Positions 9,949-18,328 of a stretch of 20,065 nt of DNA are shown here, in pieces. Under the pieces are notes generated by a model. That model did no database searches, was not told the origin of the DNA, and saw only the letters and a list, made by a program, of their open reading frames with translations. Numbering within the stretch: position 1 is the first letter of the stretch; every line of letters starts with the position of its first letter. A program made the position numbers and the translations under genes. The stretch covers positions 731,342-751,406 of the forward strand of contig BFEA01000079.1 of NCBI GenBank assembly GCA_003427395.1, read 5' to 3'. The stretch comes from Chara braunii (Eukaryota; Streptophyta; Charophyceae; Charales; Characeae).

Positions 9949-10957
9949 TGCAAGGAAAATGTGTGATATCAAAATGACAGAATTCCATAATGCAAAATCA
10001 CATTGAAAGCCAGAGAGTCAAACGCTGTCCAGAAAGCAGATATGCACTGATATTCCACCAATGGAGAACCGAAGCACTGAATCCAAATGTCAATGAGAGC
10101 ACACTCTCGCCGCCACCAGCGTATGTACCCAGAGCCCTTCCTCCTACTTGGCGCTCAGCGCCCAGACTACGATCAGCCTATGAATTGACAATGCAACCTG
10201 TTGACATCAGCAGCAACAACCGAACTAACAGGGAGATAAAACCCTGTAGGCCATCGCCAAGACCAGGTACGTGCCCTCACATCCTCATCCTCTCTCTCTC
10301 TCCCTCGTTTTCGTCACCCACATCTTCTTCTTCCAAGACGAAGACCACCACCAGCTCCGCTGACCTTGTCCAAGCTGGCCCAGCTATGGGGCCCAGCTAT
10401 GGAGCTGCCTTGCTGCAGCGCCCTACTCTTCACAACACCCGCGTGCGCCCGATCACCTGCGCTAGTGCACGGCCAGCATCCGCGAGCGCTTGCTCCAGCA
10501 TCGCTGCCGCACGCGATACCAGGTGCTCGAATGTCTCCCTCGGCACCCTGCACTTTCCTATATCGAAAGTGCGGGCGCACTGCCTGCTCGTCCCCCATCG
10601 GGACCGTGTTTCCAGTAGCTTCACTCTCGGCCAAACTGTCTGCGCCCAGGCCCGTTCAGACAGTGGCCTGGGACCGAATTGGTTAGGCATGCCCAACCAC
10701 CCAGGCACAAATGTGCGGTGTACCCCGCTTTCACCACGTTGCTGGAAGAGCCTGGAAGGATCACAAATATTTTTGATTCTCACAAGCAAGGCGGACGTAA
10801 CCAACTGGTGCGTGGCAACTGTCTGGCACCCAACAAGATTTGCAAAAATTGACGAATTCAGGGCTCATTGAGACTCAGGGGCCCACCTTCATTTAGGGCG
10901 GCCACGCGTTCGCTGCAGGGGGCTTATGCCGGTATGCCGAGGGGTAAGATCCTCGCA
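9949..10957 (+). mobile_element. LTR-like family, copy 2 (complete, about 1.0 kb)
   Basis: It starts TGCAAGGAAAATG and ends ...GATCCTCGCA, giving TG...CA termini as in LTRs. It aligns with copy 3 (18329-19432) in order: the GGCGCTCAGCGCCCAGACTAC box near 10148, a CCCAGCTATG stretch, the CCTATAT TATA-like motif with GAAAGTG near 10557, the CCAGTAGCTTC block near 10611, a GCGCCCAGGCCCG block near 10643, and CTTCATTTAGGGCGG near 10888. No gag, pol or primer site adjoins it, so it is best read as a solo LTR. The 293-codon open frame inside (9990-10871) is GC-driven and is not conserved in copy 3. Direct flanking duplications are not evident. Confidence 0.65.
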
Positions 10958-11333
10958 CTATCACATGCTACTGCCGGCGCCCAATATGTGTCTGCCCTCA
11001 GCCTCCTTCCTTTTGTCTCTTCTGAGGCTAAGGTCTGGGCCTACCGGTAGGCAGTCTCTACAGACCAGGATCCTGGCCCACAAACCTGCCCAGTCTGGGT
11101 CTCGACTGAGGCCTACTGGGTAGTTACCTTGGTGGCGTGCATTGGGGCCCAGTTTGCCTCAGGCCCGGCCTTCTGTTAGGGCTGGAATCAATTCTGCTGG
11201 GTGGCCTTCACTTAGGGCCACTGAGGCCTAAAGCTTTTTCTTTTCCTTGTGCAAAGAGGTTTGCACATTATTAACATGACTTATTAACGTAATGAGAGAC
11301 ACACTTGGTATTTGTGATTGTCTACACTCGTAC

Positions 11334-13556
11334 CTTGGTATTCGAAAGTGAACGTGCCACTTCTTCTGCTCGCTTTTCTGCTTCCATGAGTCGTGCTTTG
11401 AGCTCCATGACAAGCTTTCTTTCCACATCTCTTGGGACGAGAAGATTGCCTTGTGCATCCTTCACCATCCAGCTCTCAGCAAGTTCAAGTCTGGATGTCA
11501 TCTTAGCCACCTTCGCCTCAGCCTCTTCAACCTTTTCCGTCAGCTCAGATATTTCTTTCCCCATCTTTGACTTTTCTTCCTGCATTTTTGCCAAACTCTC
11601 TTCTGCTGCACCGAGCTTGTCCTTAAGCTCCTCAACTAACGCCTGATGTTCAGTAACAGTTCTTTTCTCGTTGTCATCTGTCTCCTTCGTTTGCTTTAGT
11701 TCCTTTATCTTCGTATTGCTGCCCTTGTCAACAGGGGTTGAACCTAATGTAGTAGCCCTTGTGGGAGACTCCGTAGATTCAGCTCTCCGTCTTGCTTCCT
11801 CCAACTTCAGCTGCAACCGGTCATCAGAACAGCTCAGAAGTCCATCCACACCGAATGTGAAATCCTCCCCCCTTAACCCTCGCCTTGTGACCTCCCTCTC
11901 ACCACTACCACCACCCAGTGTATCAACACTCCTCCTCAAATCAGGTATCTTCTTTGGCAAAGGGAAAACCTTCACCTCCCCTGCCTGGTCCTCCATCAAG
12001 GGCCTGTCACGTGCAAGTAATGCTGGCATCTTCGCTGCCCTCCTCTCTGCCTTCATGTCATTCAATTGTATCTCATACTTCTCTTTCATTTCTGCCATCT
12101 GAGCCTGGTATTGCTCTCTCTCTTTCTCAACCCTCTCCTCTGCTTCCCGCAGCTTCACCCGGGCTTCTTCATACTTGGCCTCCAGTGCACTTGTCTCCAC
12201 AGCAAGCTGTCTCTGAAGTTCACGAACCCTGTTCTGCGATGCCTCCAATTTTGCACTCAATTCATCAGTGGCCCTACCCTCCCGAGACCTTTGACCAAGG
12301 AGGCCAACAGTCTCAGTGGTTTTCTTCTTAGCCAAAGTCAGCTTCTCCGCCAGCTTCTTGACTCGGTTTTCTCCTTCCTCCTTCCCAGTTTCCATCAGCG
12401 ACTTCAACTCTGCAACACGTTTCTCTGACTCCGTTAGCTTCTCCTTGAACTCTTTCTCCTTCAATTGGAACTCAGTCTCCTTTTTCTTTGCCAGTTCCCT
12501 CTCTTTTTCAAGCATCAGCATTTTCTCGTCCACTCTTGCTGTCGTTAGTTCCAATTGCATCCTTAAATCCGAAAGTCTAGACTCGTATTCATCACTTGCT
12601 CCATCTTCTACCTTACCCTCAGATCTGGATGCCACACCCTGAACAGCTTTTTTCTCCGTTTTTTCTGCCACCTTCATCAGCTCCTCCATGTTCTTGATCT
12701 TCTCAGCCAACTGTGCCCTTTCAACCTTCTCCTTTTCCAGATCAGCCTGTGTTTTCTTAAGGATGGCCTTCGCCTCTTCTTCAGCAGCCTTTGCGCTCCT
12801 CACCTGCATTGTCATCTTCGCAGTCAACTGTTCCCTTTCCATCTTGTCCTTTTCCAGATCAGCCTCAGTTTTCTTTAGGATGGACTTAGCCTCTTCTTCG
12901 CTAACCTTTGCATCTCTTAGCTGCATCATCATCTCTTGAATTGCAGCTTCTCCTTCAGCACCAGCAGAGGATGCACTCTGAAGCTGCGCTGTCAAGCTGC
13001 GTATCTTTTCCTCCATGTTCTCTTTCTCTTTTGAAAACGCCATGACAGTGTCCCTCAGTTCCTCCTGTACTGACTCCAGACGATTCTGTATTCCCTTACT
13101 CTTCTCCTTCTCAATTGCCAGGGCCCTGGCAGCCTCCAAAGCCTCCTGTTTGGACTGATTATATGCTTCTTCCAGGTCTCTGATACGCAGGTCGCTTTGA
13201 TGTCTTTCGTTTTCCATGGCTTTTCCCTGCTCCTCAATCTGGTGAAACAACTCCTCCATCTGATTCCGCATTTCTTCCACCTGTGCTTTCTCTTCAGCCT
13301 TGACATTCTCTACCTGAGAGTGCAAAGAAGCAACTTCCATCTCCAACGATGTTCTCATTCCTTCAAGCTGAAGCCTCATCTTCGATTCATTTTCCAGAAG
13401 AGTGGCAGTCTCTGCCAGTCGTTGCTCAGCCTCGATCAGCTTCTGCTGCAAATGTTTTTCCTGAACCTCTTCCCCTTTGAGCATAGTCCTGAGCGAATCA
13501 GCCTCTTTCTGTAATTCCATTATCTGAAGGCTGAAGTCTTTGACCATGTCTTGGAA
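11334..13556 (-). CDS. Coiled-coil protein gene, first visible exon (741 codons)
   Basis: The exon follows a good acceptor (TTTACTTGGCTGCAG, AG at 13557-13558) and ends at AAG|GTACGA (11334/11333). It is exactly 741 codons, phase 0 at both ends, starting FQDMVKDFSLQIMELQKEAD. Residues 1 to about 515 form an almost unbroken charged coiled coil rich in E, K, A, L and Q. A 39-residue unit is tandemly duplicated at about 209-247 and 248-286 (EEEAKSILKKTEADLEKDKM against EEEAKAILKKTQADLEKEKV). A basic, Gly/Ser-containing linker (about 516-575) breaks the helix, and helix resumes from about 577 to the end. No motor, kinase, zinc finger or membrane segment is present. I cannot name the family; it resembles generic golgin, myosin-tail or filament-like proteins only in composition. 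The real start codon must be further upstream unless the internal ATG at 13547 is used. Confidence 0.88.
12694..12930 (-). repeat. 117-bp in-frame tandem duplication within the coiled-coil exon
   Basis: The DNA block around 12731 (CCTTTTCCAGATCAGCCT...GGATGGCCTT) recurs at 12848 with offset 117 bp and about one difference in eight bases. The offset is 39 codons, so the frame is kept. At protein level it duplicates the segment containing EEEAK..ILKKT.ADLEK. Confidence 0.85.
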
Positions 13557-14099
13557 CTGCAGCCAAGTAAAGGATTCATAAAAAATGTCAGGAAACTTTC
13601 AGCATATTGGCACCTAGTAACGTTCCCTAAAATCACATCATCCAATGGCACCAATGAATGATGATCACAGCCATTACACATTCGATTTGGCTGAGAAGAG
13701 TAAGGGTGGGCTGAGGATGGAGAAAGGGGAAAAGCGAAGGACTGCTACAGAGAAACCAGACAAGCATAATAACGTGACAGTAATTGACAAGATCACATAT
13801 CAGGTTGGTCGTGGATGAGTGCATCACCAGTGTTTATGTCGATAGCATGGCCTAAAACTAGATGGTGTCCCATCCAGTGGTCCTCAATTCCAGTGCAGGT
13901 GTATGCCCTCCCCAAAATGGAACCAGCCCTGCTATCAACTGCTATCCTGGAAGCTACAGGGTAAAGCAAAGAAGAACTGAACTACATCCGCAATTTCGTG
14001 GGCTGCACAAGCAGTACACAAAAGTGCGCAACAGAAGGAAAAATGCCACATGAAACACAAAACACTGACTTTTAAAAAATGCTCGATATCAAAGAAGGC
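13557..14099 (-). other. Upstream intron of the coiled-coil gene, no exon seen
   Basis: This sequence precedes the acceptor at 13557-13562 on the minus strand. I looked for a phase-0 exon with coiled-coil character and found none. A short AT-rich stretch lies at 14070-14090. The upstream exons are either in the repeat-rich 14-15 kb region in a form I cannot recognise or beyond the window. Confidence 0.45.
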
Positions 14100-14266
14100 T
14101 TCAAGGCAGAGTCAGGCAGAGTCAGGCATGGCGGCCTGAAGAGGAGGACATAGCTGCTTTTGAATTGTCTTTTGAACATTGGGCAAGGCCCTTAGTAGTC
14201 CGCCATAGCCCAGACCTGTCAGAGGTGGAGGAAGATGGAGGTCATGGCTATGGTGGATGTAAGGAC
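14100..14266 (-). pseudogene. Degenerate copy of the exon-like segment at 14983-15227
   Basis: On the minus strand it shares TCCACCATAGCCATG, GGCTATGGCGGACTAC, AAGCAGCTATG and GCCATGCCTGACTCTGCC with 15055-15227, in the same order. In this copy the corresponding frame is closed by TAA after GCGGACTAC and the segment after GACTCTGCC is lost. It follows directly on the intron-like segment 14267-14464. It is a broken duplicate, and which copy is ancestral cannot be told. Confidence 0.7.
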
Positions 14267-14464
14267 CTGCCAAACACGGGCTGAGACACACATCTGATTT
14301 CTGAGTTTTGTCAATGGAATGTATGCCTTGCTGAGTTTCCCGCTTGTTGCTGAGTTTTCTAAGTCTGAGTGTGTGTGTTTTTGCTGGTCTGCGTGCCTGC
14401 CTCCGTGCTTGTCGGTTCGAGTGTGTGTGTGACCGGGCGGGAGGCCCAAAAGGCCGGTACTTAC
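14267..14464 (-). repeat. Intron-like interspersed segment, copy B (198 bp)
   Basis: On the minus strand it starts ACAG|GTAAGTACCGGCC and ends GTTTGGCAG|GTC, perfect splice-site types. Its body aligns with copy A on the plus strand at 17694-17874: shared blocks include ACACACA-CAGACTTAGAAA, GGAAA-CTCAGCA, ACATTCCA and CAAAACTCAGAAATCA. The homology continues upstream into the exon-like segment 14465-14690, so the repeat is at least about 380 bp and includes the intron-like part. It may be a duplicated real intron or a mobile intron-like element. Confidence 0.75.
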
Positions 14465-14690
14465 CTGTGGCCATGACATCAAGGGTTGCAGCAGGGAAAA
14501 CACTGGCGGGATAGAGGCCCATGACACTTGGAGCAGCGGGAAAACACTCAAGTAGCAGGTAGGCCGGTACCACACCAAGCAGAGGTAGATGTGCCAGGTA
14601 CTCGAGGCCGAGCAGAAGAAGACGAAAGTTGGCATTTTTAGAGGCCCAGTAGTTGTAGGCTAGGTCCAGGCGGGTACCAGTCCAACCAGT
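14465..14690 (-). CDS. Candidate exon of a hydrophobic (membrane-like) protein
   Basis: On the minus strand, 226 bp stay open from an acceptor-like TAGACTCAG (AG at 14691-14692) to a strong donor ACAG|GTAAGT (14465/14464). The frame reads TGWTGTRLDLAYNYW, then RLLLLGLEYLAHLPLLGVV, a plausible membrane segment, and ends PAATLDVMAT. A diverged copy at about 17530-17693 on plus keeps the PAATLDV peptide but has several stops. No family is recognised. Its phases (0 in, 1 out) do not fit the coiled-coil exon, so it is probably not part of that gene. Confidence 0.35.
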
Positions 14691-14828
14691 CTGAGTCTAG
14701 GGCCTGTACAGGCAAATACCAGAGACTGCAATCATGTTTCCCTCCAAAAGGGAGGAGGTACCGGTTGCTTGGAGGCAGCACGGCCTAGGAAGTCACCGCC
14801 CAAGAGGCAAGCAGGCCGCTATATCTCC

Positions 14829-14851
14829 AGGAGGAGCGAAGTGCTCCTCCT
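14829..14851. repeat. Short perfect inverted repeat (9-bp stem, 5-nt loop)
   Basis: AGGAGGAGC at 14829-14837 pairs with GCTCCTCCT at 14843-14851 around the loop GAAGT. No U-run follows on either strand and no role is evident. Confidence 0.6.
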
Positions 14852-14982
14852 CATTCTCGGTGTGAAAGTTTGGCGACACACTGGTTGGAGCGCTGGCTGG
14901 AGCAGCGCTGCTGGGGAAGGAGCAGGGATAGGAGGAGGAGGAAGAAAAGGACTAGGAAGGGGGAAGCGCCAGAGGTACTTAC

Positions 14983-15227
14983 CTCGCTATGGTGGATGCC
15001 ATCTTCATCCCCTTGGTGGACACTACATCTGGAAGGCCCCACTGGGGTAGAGCTGCACCAAGAAGCTTCGAGGCAGAGTCAGGCATGGCAGCCTGAACAG
15101 GACCAGCCATAGCTGCTTTGTGTTGTCCATTGCACAGCAGCACAATGCCCTGGTAGTCCGCCATAGCCTCGACCTTGGAGGAGGAAGGAGAAGGGTAGCC
15201 ATGGCTATGGTGGACCTCATGTGATAC
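14983..15227 (-). CDS. Candidate exon, unknown protein, duplicated downstream
   Basis: On the minus strand a 245-bp open segment lies between a good acceptor (CCCTCTTCTACTGCAG, AG at 15228-15229) and a strong donor (GAG|GTAAGTACC, 14983/14982). It reads VSHEVHHSHGYPSPSSSKVE, then MADYQGIVLLCNGQHKAAM, and ends with KMASTIAR. A degenerate duplicate follows at 14100-14266. I recognise no domain. Its exit phase (2) does not match the entry phase of the next candidate exon at 14690, so a connected gene model cannot be proposed. It may belong to an unknown mobile element. Confidence 0.35.
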
Positions 15228-15249
15228 CTGCAGTAGAAGAGGGATCCGG

Positions 15250-15513
15250 ACATTGATTCTGGTTCATCCATTCAACATTATTATTATTATTTCTTGTTTG
15301 AATAAGAGGGGAGGAGATAAGGAGGAGGAGAGTGGTTGGCGAAGAAGAAGGGAATTATCATTGCTCTTTGCTGGTGTACATCTTCTTCTTCTTCATTTCT
15401 TTGTTTTCTTCTTTCCCTCTCTTCTCTCTCAAACTCGTTTATTTCTTTCTGAAATTGGATGACATTCTACTTCCTCATGAATGGATACTTCAAAATTGGC
15501 CAGGATCATAACA
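15250..15513 (+). repeat. Putative 3' portion of the 5' LTR
   Basis: The segment is AT- and pyrimidine-rich, with ATT and CTT microsatellites, and ends ...ATAACA immediately before the primer site, giving the usual CA end of an LTR. Its left end is not visible because no second LTR copy is present in the window. The left coordinate is therefore only approximate. Confidence 0.45.
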
Positions 15514-15514
15514 T

Positions 15515-15532
15515 TGGTACTAGAGCAGATTG
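15515..15532 (+). promoter_or_regulatory. Primer binding site, tRNA-Met type with swapped bases
   Basis: TGGTACTAGAGC matches the plant initiator tRNA-Met primer site TGGTATCAGAGC at 10 of 12 positions, the two mismatches being the swap of TC to CT. It lies two bases after the LTR-type CA end (15512-15513), the expected spacing. Confidence 0.6.
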
Positions 15533-15533
15533 T

Positions 15534-16602
15534 ACTTGCAGGTGAGAGTTGACTTATCCACCCTAACCCTAACCTAAGTCGTTAGGGCTGACCACTTAGG
15601 GTTAGAGCTGGTCCGAAGTGGGAAGTGGGGCAGCGTGGATTGGTGAAGCTGCCCCCACCTGGTTAGGTCGTGTTGGGTCCACACTGGTCCTGACCAGGTT
15701 GATTGAGAGCGAGCTTGTGGAAGCGAGACACATCAAGAGGACTTCACAAATTTGAGAGAGGCGACAGTGAGAGGCACTCGCACCTGGAATCTGACTTAGG
15801 GGAGACACTTGGCGACTTAAGGGCCTCCCTCAAGTAGGTGCACTTGAGGGAGGTAGCCATTTTGCATCTGCGGACTTGAAGTTACTACTTTGTTCTTCAG
15901 CATCAGCGGGGGATCCCGCGTTGGGGGATCCCGCGTTGGACTTTGGTGTTGGAGTCTGACCCTCCTACATGATAGGACACTAGTGAAGAGGTAGCGAATA
16001 GGGTTAGGAGGACCATATGAGGAAGGGGGGTGAGTTATACTTCATCTCAGAGTCCGGGCCACTCAGGTAAGTGTCATGCACCTAAGGGTTGCCCATGTGT
16101 GCGTGCATGGTATTGTTTGTCCTGTTGGGGTACCTCTGGGTCTCTTTCCTACTGAAGCCTTCATTGTTTGCATTGGTGTGCAAACTGCTTACTGACCTGA
16201 TGGATGGAGAGATGAAGTATCTTGCTTTGAATGCCATATCTTTCTACAGTGCTTTGTCTAATCATTCTGAGCGAATGTAGTTGTAGGTTCTCTCTGCAAA
16301 GTCGAATTCCATTTTTCGGTACGCTAGAGGCAGAAAGTAGGACCTTGTGGTACTCCTCTTGGTTGGGACTTGGTTGCAGCCTACGTGGGACCCATTGGGA
16401 CTCAGTGGGACCAGGCCCAAACAAGAAGGGCCCCTTAGACATAATCTGTTGACGCAGTGTCGCTCTCCTTTCTGTCTGGAATTCGTTGTTTTCCTTTTGG
16501 TTAGAGCACTCACTGCCAACGGGATCTCGACTGAGATGTTTGCGGACTGATAACGCACAATCCGATGCTTGACCTGCACCTTATACACCAATCAATTCTC
16601 CA
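15534..16602 (+). other. Leader region between primer site and gag-like ORF
   Basis: About 1.07 kb without a convincing frame. It contains a perfect 12-bp hairpin (15824-15853), a two-copy 16-bp repeat GGGGGATCCCGCGTTG at about 15907-15939, and several copies of TTAGGG-type words (CTTAGGGTTAG). Long leaders of this sort are common in plant gypsy elements. Confidence 0.5.
15824..15853. repeat. Perfect 12-bp stem-loop in the retrotransposon leader
   Basis: CCTCCCTCAAGT (15824-15835) pairs exactly with ACTTGAGGGAGG (15842-15853) around a 6-nt loop AGGTGC. In RNA from the plus strand it would form a stable hairpin; a packaging or dimerisation role is conceivable for a leader hairpin but not shown. 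Confidence 0.75.
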
Positions 16603-17281
16603 TTGTTGTATGTCATCACTTGTCGTCTGATTCGCTGTACTTTGACGGTGCCGATCGGATTACAGTCGAGGGGATCTCGTACTTGGTCTGACCGGACTAA
16701 AACGTGGAGTCAGAACTCTTTCCAATATGGCACAGCCAAGCTTTCTGAGATTCGGAAGGCTCAGATGGATGCAGCAGATGACGAGGATAAATCGTTGTAC
16801 CAGGCCCTCTACCAAAAGGAACTGGCCAAGGAGGAGGAGGAAGAGGCTAAGCGCCACTGAAGGTCATGAAGTCGTCTTCAAAACAGTCTCGGCCCTGCCT
16901 GATGCAGATGTCAGAAAAGATCTGGTCAAGTATGTACGTGCCCTCATAGATTGCCACTTGCTCCATGAGCTTCTGAGTATCAAGTCCCAACTACTCGACC
17001 AGATGAGCCAGCTGCGGACTCAAATGGCAGACATGGCCAAGGAGCACCGTGACCAGATGGTGCAGATGGCAAATCTACATCAGGCCCAGATCTCAAATCC
17101 CCTTCCCCTACCTCTTGCTGCTAACCATTCTGTCCTTGCGCTTCTCCATACTTTTTCCCCTTCTTCTTCTTCTTCGTTGAGCATGGTTGCCAGTCTCTCA
17201 GGACCTGCAACAGGTGCAGATTCCGCTGCTGCTACAAGTGACAACGCAGGAAATTCTACAACTGCTGCAGCCCTGAGATAG
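16603..17281 (+). pseudogene. Gag-like ORF of the gypsy element, frameshifted
   Basis: The first half (to 16860) reads in one frame, with KLSEIRKAQMDAADDEDKSL and an acidic ELAKEEEEEAKRH helix. The second half (from about 16860 to 17281) continues in the next frame with VRKDLVKYVRALIDCHLLHE, a QLRTQMADMAKEHRDQM coiled coil and a Ser/Ala-rich tail ending at a TAG (17279-17281). The change of frame near 16845-16865 indicates a small indel. Position after the leader, charge and helical character fit a retrotransposon gag; there is no zinc knuckle (CCHC). A start codon is not certain. Confidence 0.5.
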
Positions 17282-17519
17282 GAACCAGCAATGGCTGGTC
17301 CCAGCTATAGCAGTCCATACATGAACTGAAAGGCAAGGGATGCCAAAGAATCCCAGGGGATAATCCTCCAAGATCTCTTCTCTGACAGTTCATGCCAGCG
17401 TTCGTTTGTCTCCCACAATCAGGATGGTGAATGAGACATCAGTGGCGATCTGCCATCTTCTTCTTCTTCTTCTATACTTCTTATTTCCTTCTTTTTCTTT
17501 CCTTCTTTGGTCTCTCTCT
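17282..17519 (+). other. Degenerate stretch between the gag-like ORF and the inverted exon/intron copy
   Basis: It contains CTT/TTC microsatellite (17455-17500) resembling the pyrimidine-rich part of the LTR at 15380-15440, but low complexity prevents a firm match. There is no pol motif. Confidence 0.4.
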
Positions 17520-17874
17520 CCTCTCCAGTTCATTCATCTCCTTTTGCAATTACAAGGCATTGTATTTCCTTGTGTATTTGTACTCCGGATTTGGCACTAT
17601 CCTAAGATACACGAGTCTACACTGCTGCTACTTGAGTGCTAGCCTACACTTCTTGAATGATCCCCGCTGCAACCCTCGACGTCACTGCCACACGTAAGTA
17701 CCGGCCGTGAGGGGCTCCCTGCGGGTCATGCAATCAGACAGGCACAAGGAAACCAGCAAGCACGTACACACACAGACTTAGAAATCGCAGCTAGAAAGCG
17801 GAAATCTCAGCACAACACACATTCCAGCGGCAAAACTCAGAAATCAACAGGGTTCTCAGACTGTGTTTTTGCAG
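17520..17874 (+). repeat. Diverged inverted copy of 14267-14640, with intron-like segment A (17694-17874)
   Basis: GGCACTATCC, TGCTACTTGAGTG and CGCTGCAACCCTCGACGTCA correspond to GGCACATCTACC, TGCTACTTGAGTG and TGCTGCAACCCTTGATGTCA on the minus strand at 14640-14465. Next comes GTAAGTACCGGCC (17694) and a 181-bp body ending CTGTGTTTTTGCAG (17874), with the border types of a spliceosomal intron. The coding part has several stops here. Integrase homology begins right after 17874. Confidence 0.75.
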
Positions 17875-17875
17875 G

Positions 17876-18328
17876 TCATTACACTTCGTGGATACTAAGG
17901 TCAAGAGTAGAATCGATAAAAGTGTTGCGGTCTTTTTTCCGCTGCCATCAAAGGCAAAGACAGATTTAGTCATTTGTAATTTTTTCAATAATTGGGTTAA
18001 ATATTATGGTCATCCTCTAACTGTAGTTAGTGGTAGAGACATTAGGTTCACATGAGCAAATGAAAGTCTATGTGTCTACACTTACTATAGGTAGACACCC
18101 AAAGATTAATGGATAGACTGAACAGATGAATAAATCGCTACAGCAAGTGCTCCGCACGTACATTAAACACACCAAATAGATTGGGATGAGCACAAGCCTC
18201 AGGTAATTAGTGCCATCGACACCAAACGAGTTGCACAAGGGGTGGCGCCCTAGACGTGCTATTGACTGCCTGAGCCCTGATGAGATTCAAAGACTGCCAC
18301 CCGGCACTAGAGAATTCGCAGTACATTA
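17876..18328 (+). pseudogene. Ty3/gypsy integrase core, broken
   Basis: The piece at 17876-18055 contains FFPLPSKAKTDL and VKYYGHPLTVVSGRDIRF, matching the integrase catalytic core, and ends in TGA at 18053-18055. In gypsy integrases the motif is usually SDRD; here it is SGRD, so the second catalytic aspartate is lost. After a gap, 18096 onward gives HPKING, a TAG (18114-18116), then TEQMNKSLQQVLRTYIKHT, the region holding the catalytic glutamate. A further segment from about 18213 has ELHKGWRPRRAIDCLSPDE and GTREFAVHY. Each piece is in a different frame or broken by stops. Coding is interrupted at 18328 by the nested LTR-like copy. Confidence 0.8.

Larger units (their letters stand above)
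7599..11333 (-). other. 3.7-kb intron of the coiled-coil gene, filled with mobile DNA
   Basis: The donor is AAG|GTACGA at 11334/11333 and the acceptor is TTCCAG|GCG at 7599/7598. Because both exons are in phase 0, removing the intron preserves the frame. Inside lie two LTR-like copies (from 8167, and 9949-10957), a 29-bp tandem repeat, an inverted-repeat structure (about 8483-9502) and a 55/40-bp tandem array. Bases 7620-8160 and 10958-11300 hold nothing else I recognise; GC-rich 10958-11230 resembles the LTR-like family in style but has no counterpart in the other copies. Confidence 0.75.

Noticed and set aside
9990-10871. 293-codon plus-strand open frame
   Set aside because: It lies inside LTR-like copy 2, is not conserved as a frame in copy 3, and starts with no family motif; GC-rich composition explains its length.
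11305-13514. Several plus-strand frames of 80-145 codons rich in serine, phenylalanine and leucine
   Set aside because: They are antisense shadows of the coiled-coil exon.
14465-15227. Adding the candidate exons X and Y to the coiled-coil gene
   Set aside because: Their exit and entry phases (X out 2, Y in 0, Y out 1, coiled-coil in 0) are incompatible, and composition differs.
15540-15610. Telomere-like TTAGGG/CCCTAA words (CCCTAACCCTAACC and TTAGGGTTAG)
   Set aside because: Only a few short words within a retrotransposon leader; there is no array and the plant-type TTTAGGG repeat is absent, so it is not an interstitial telomere.
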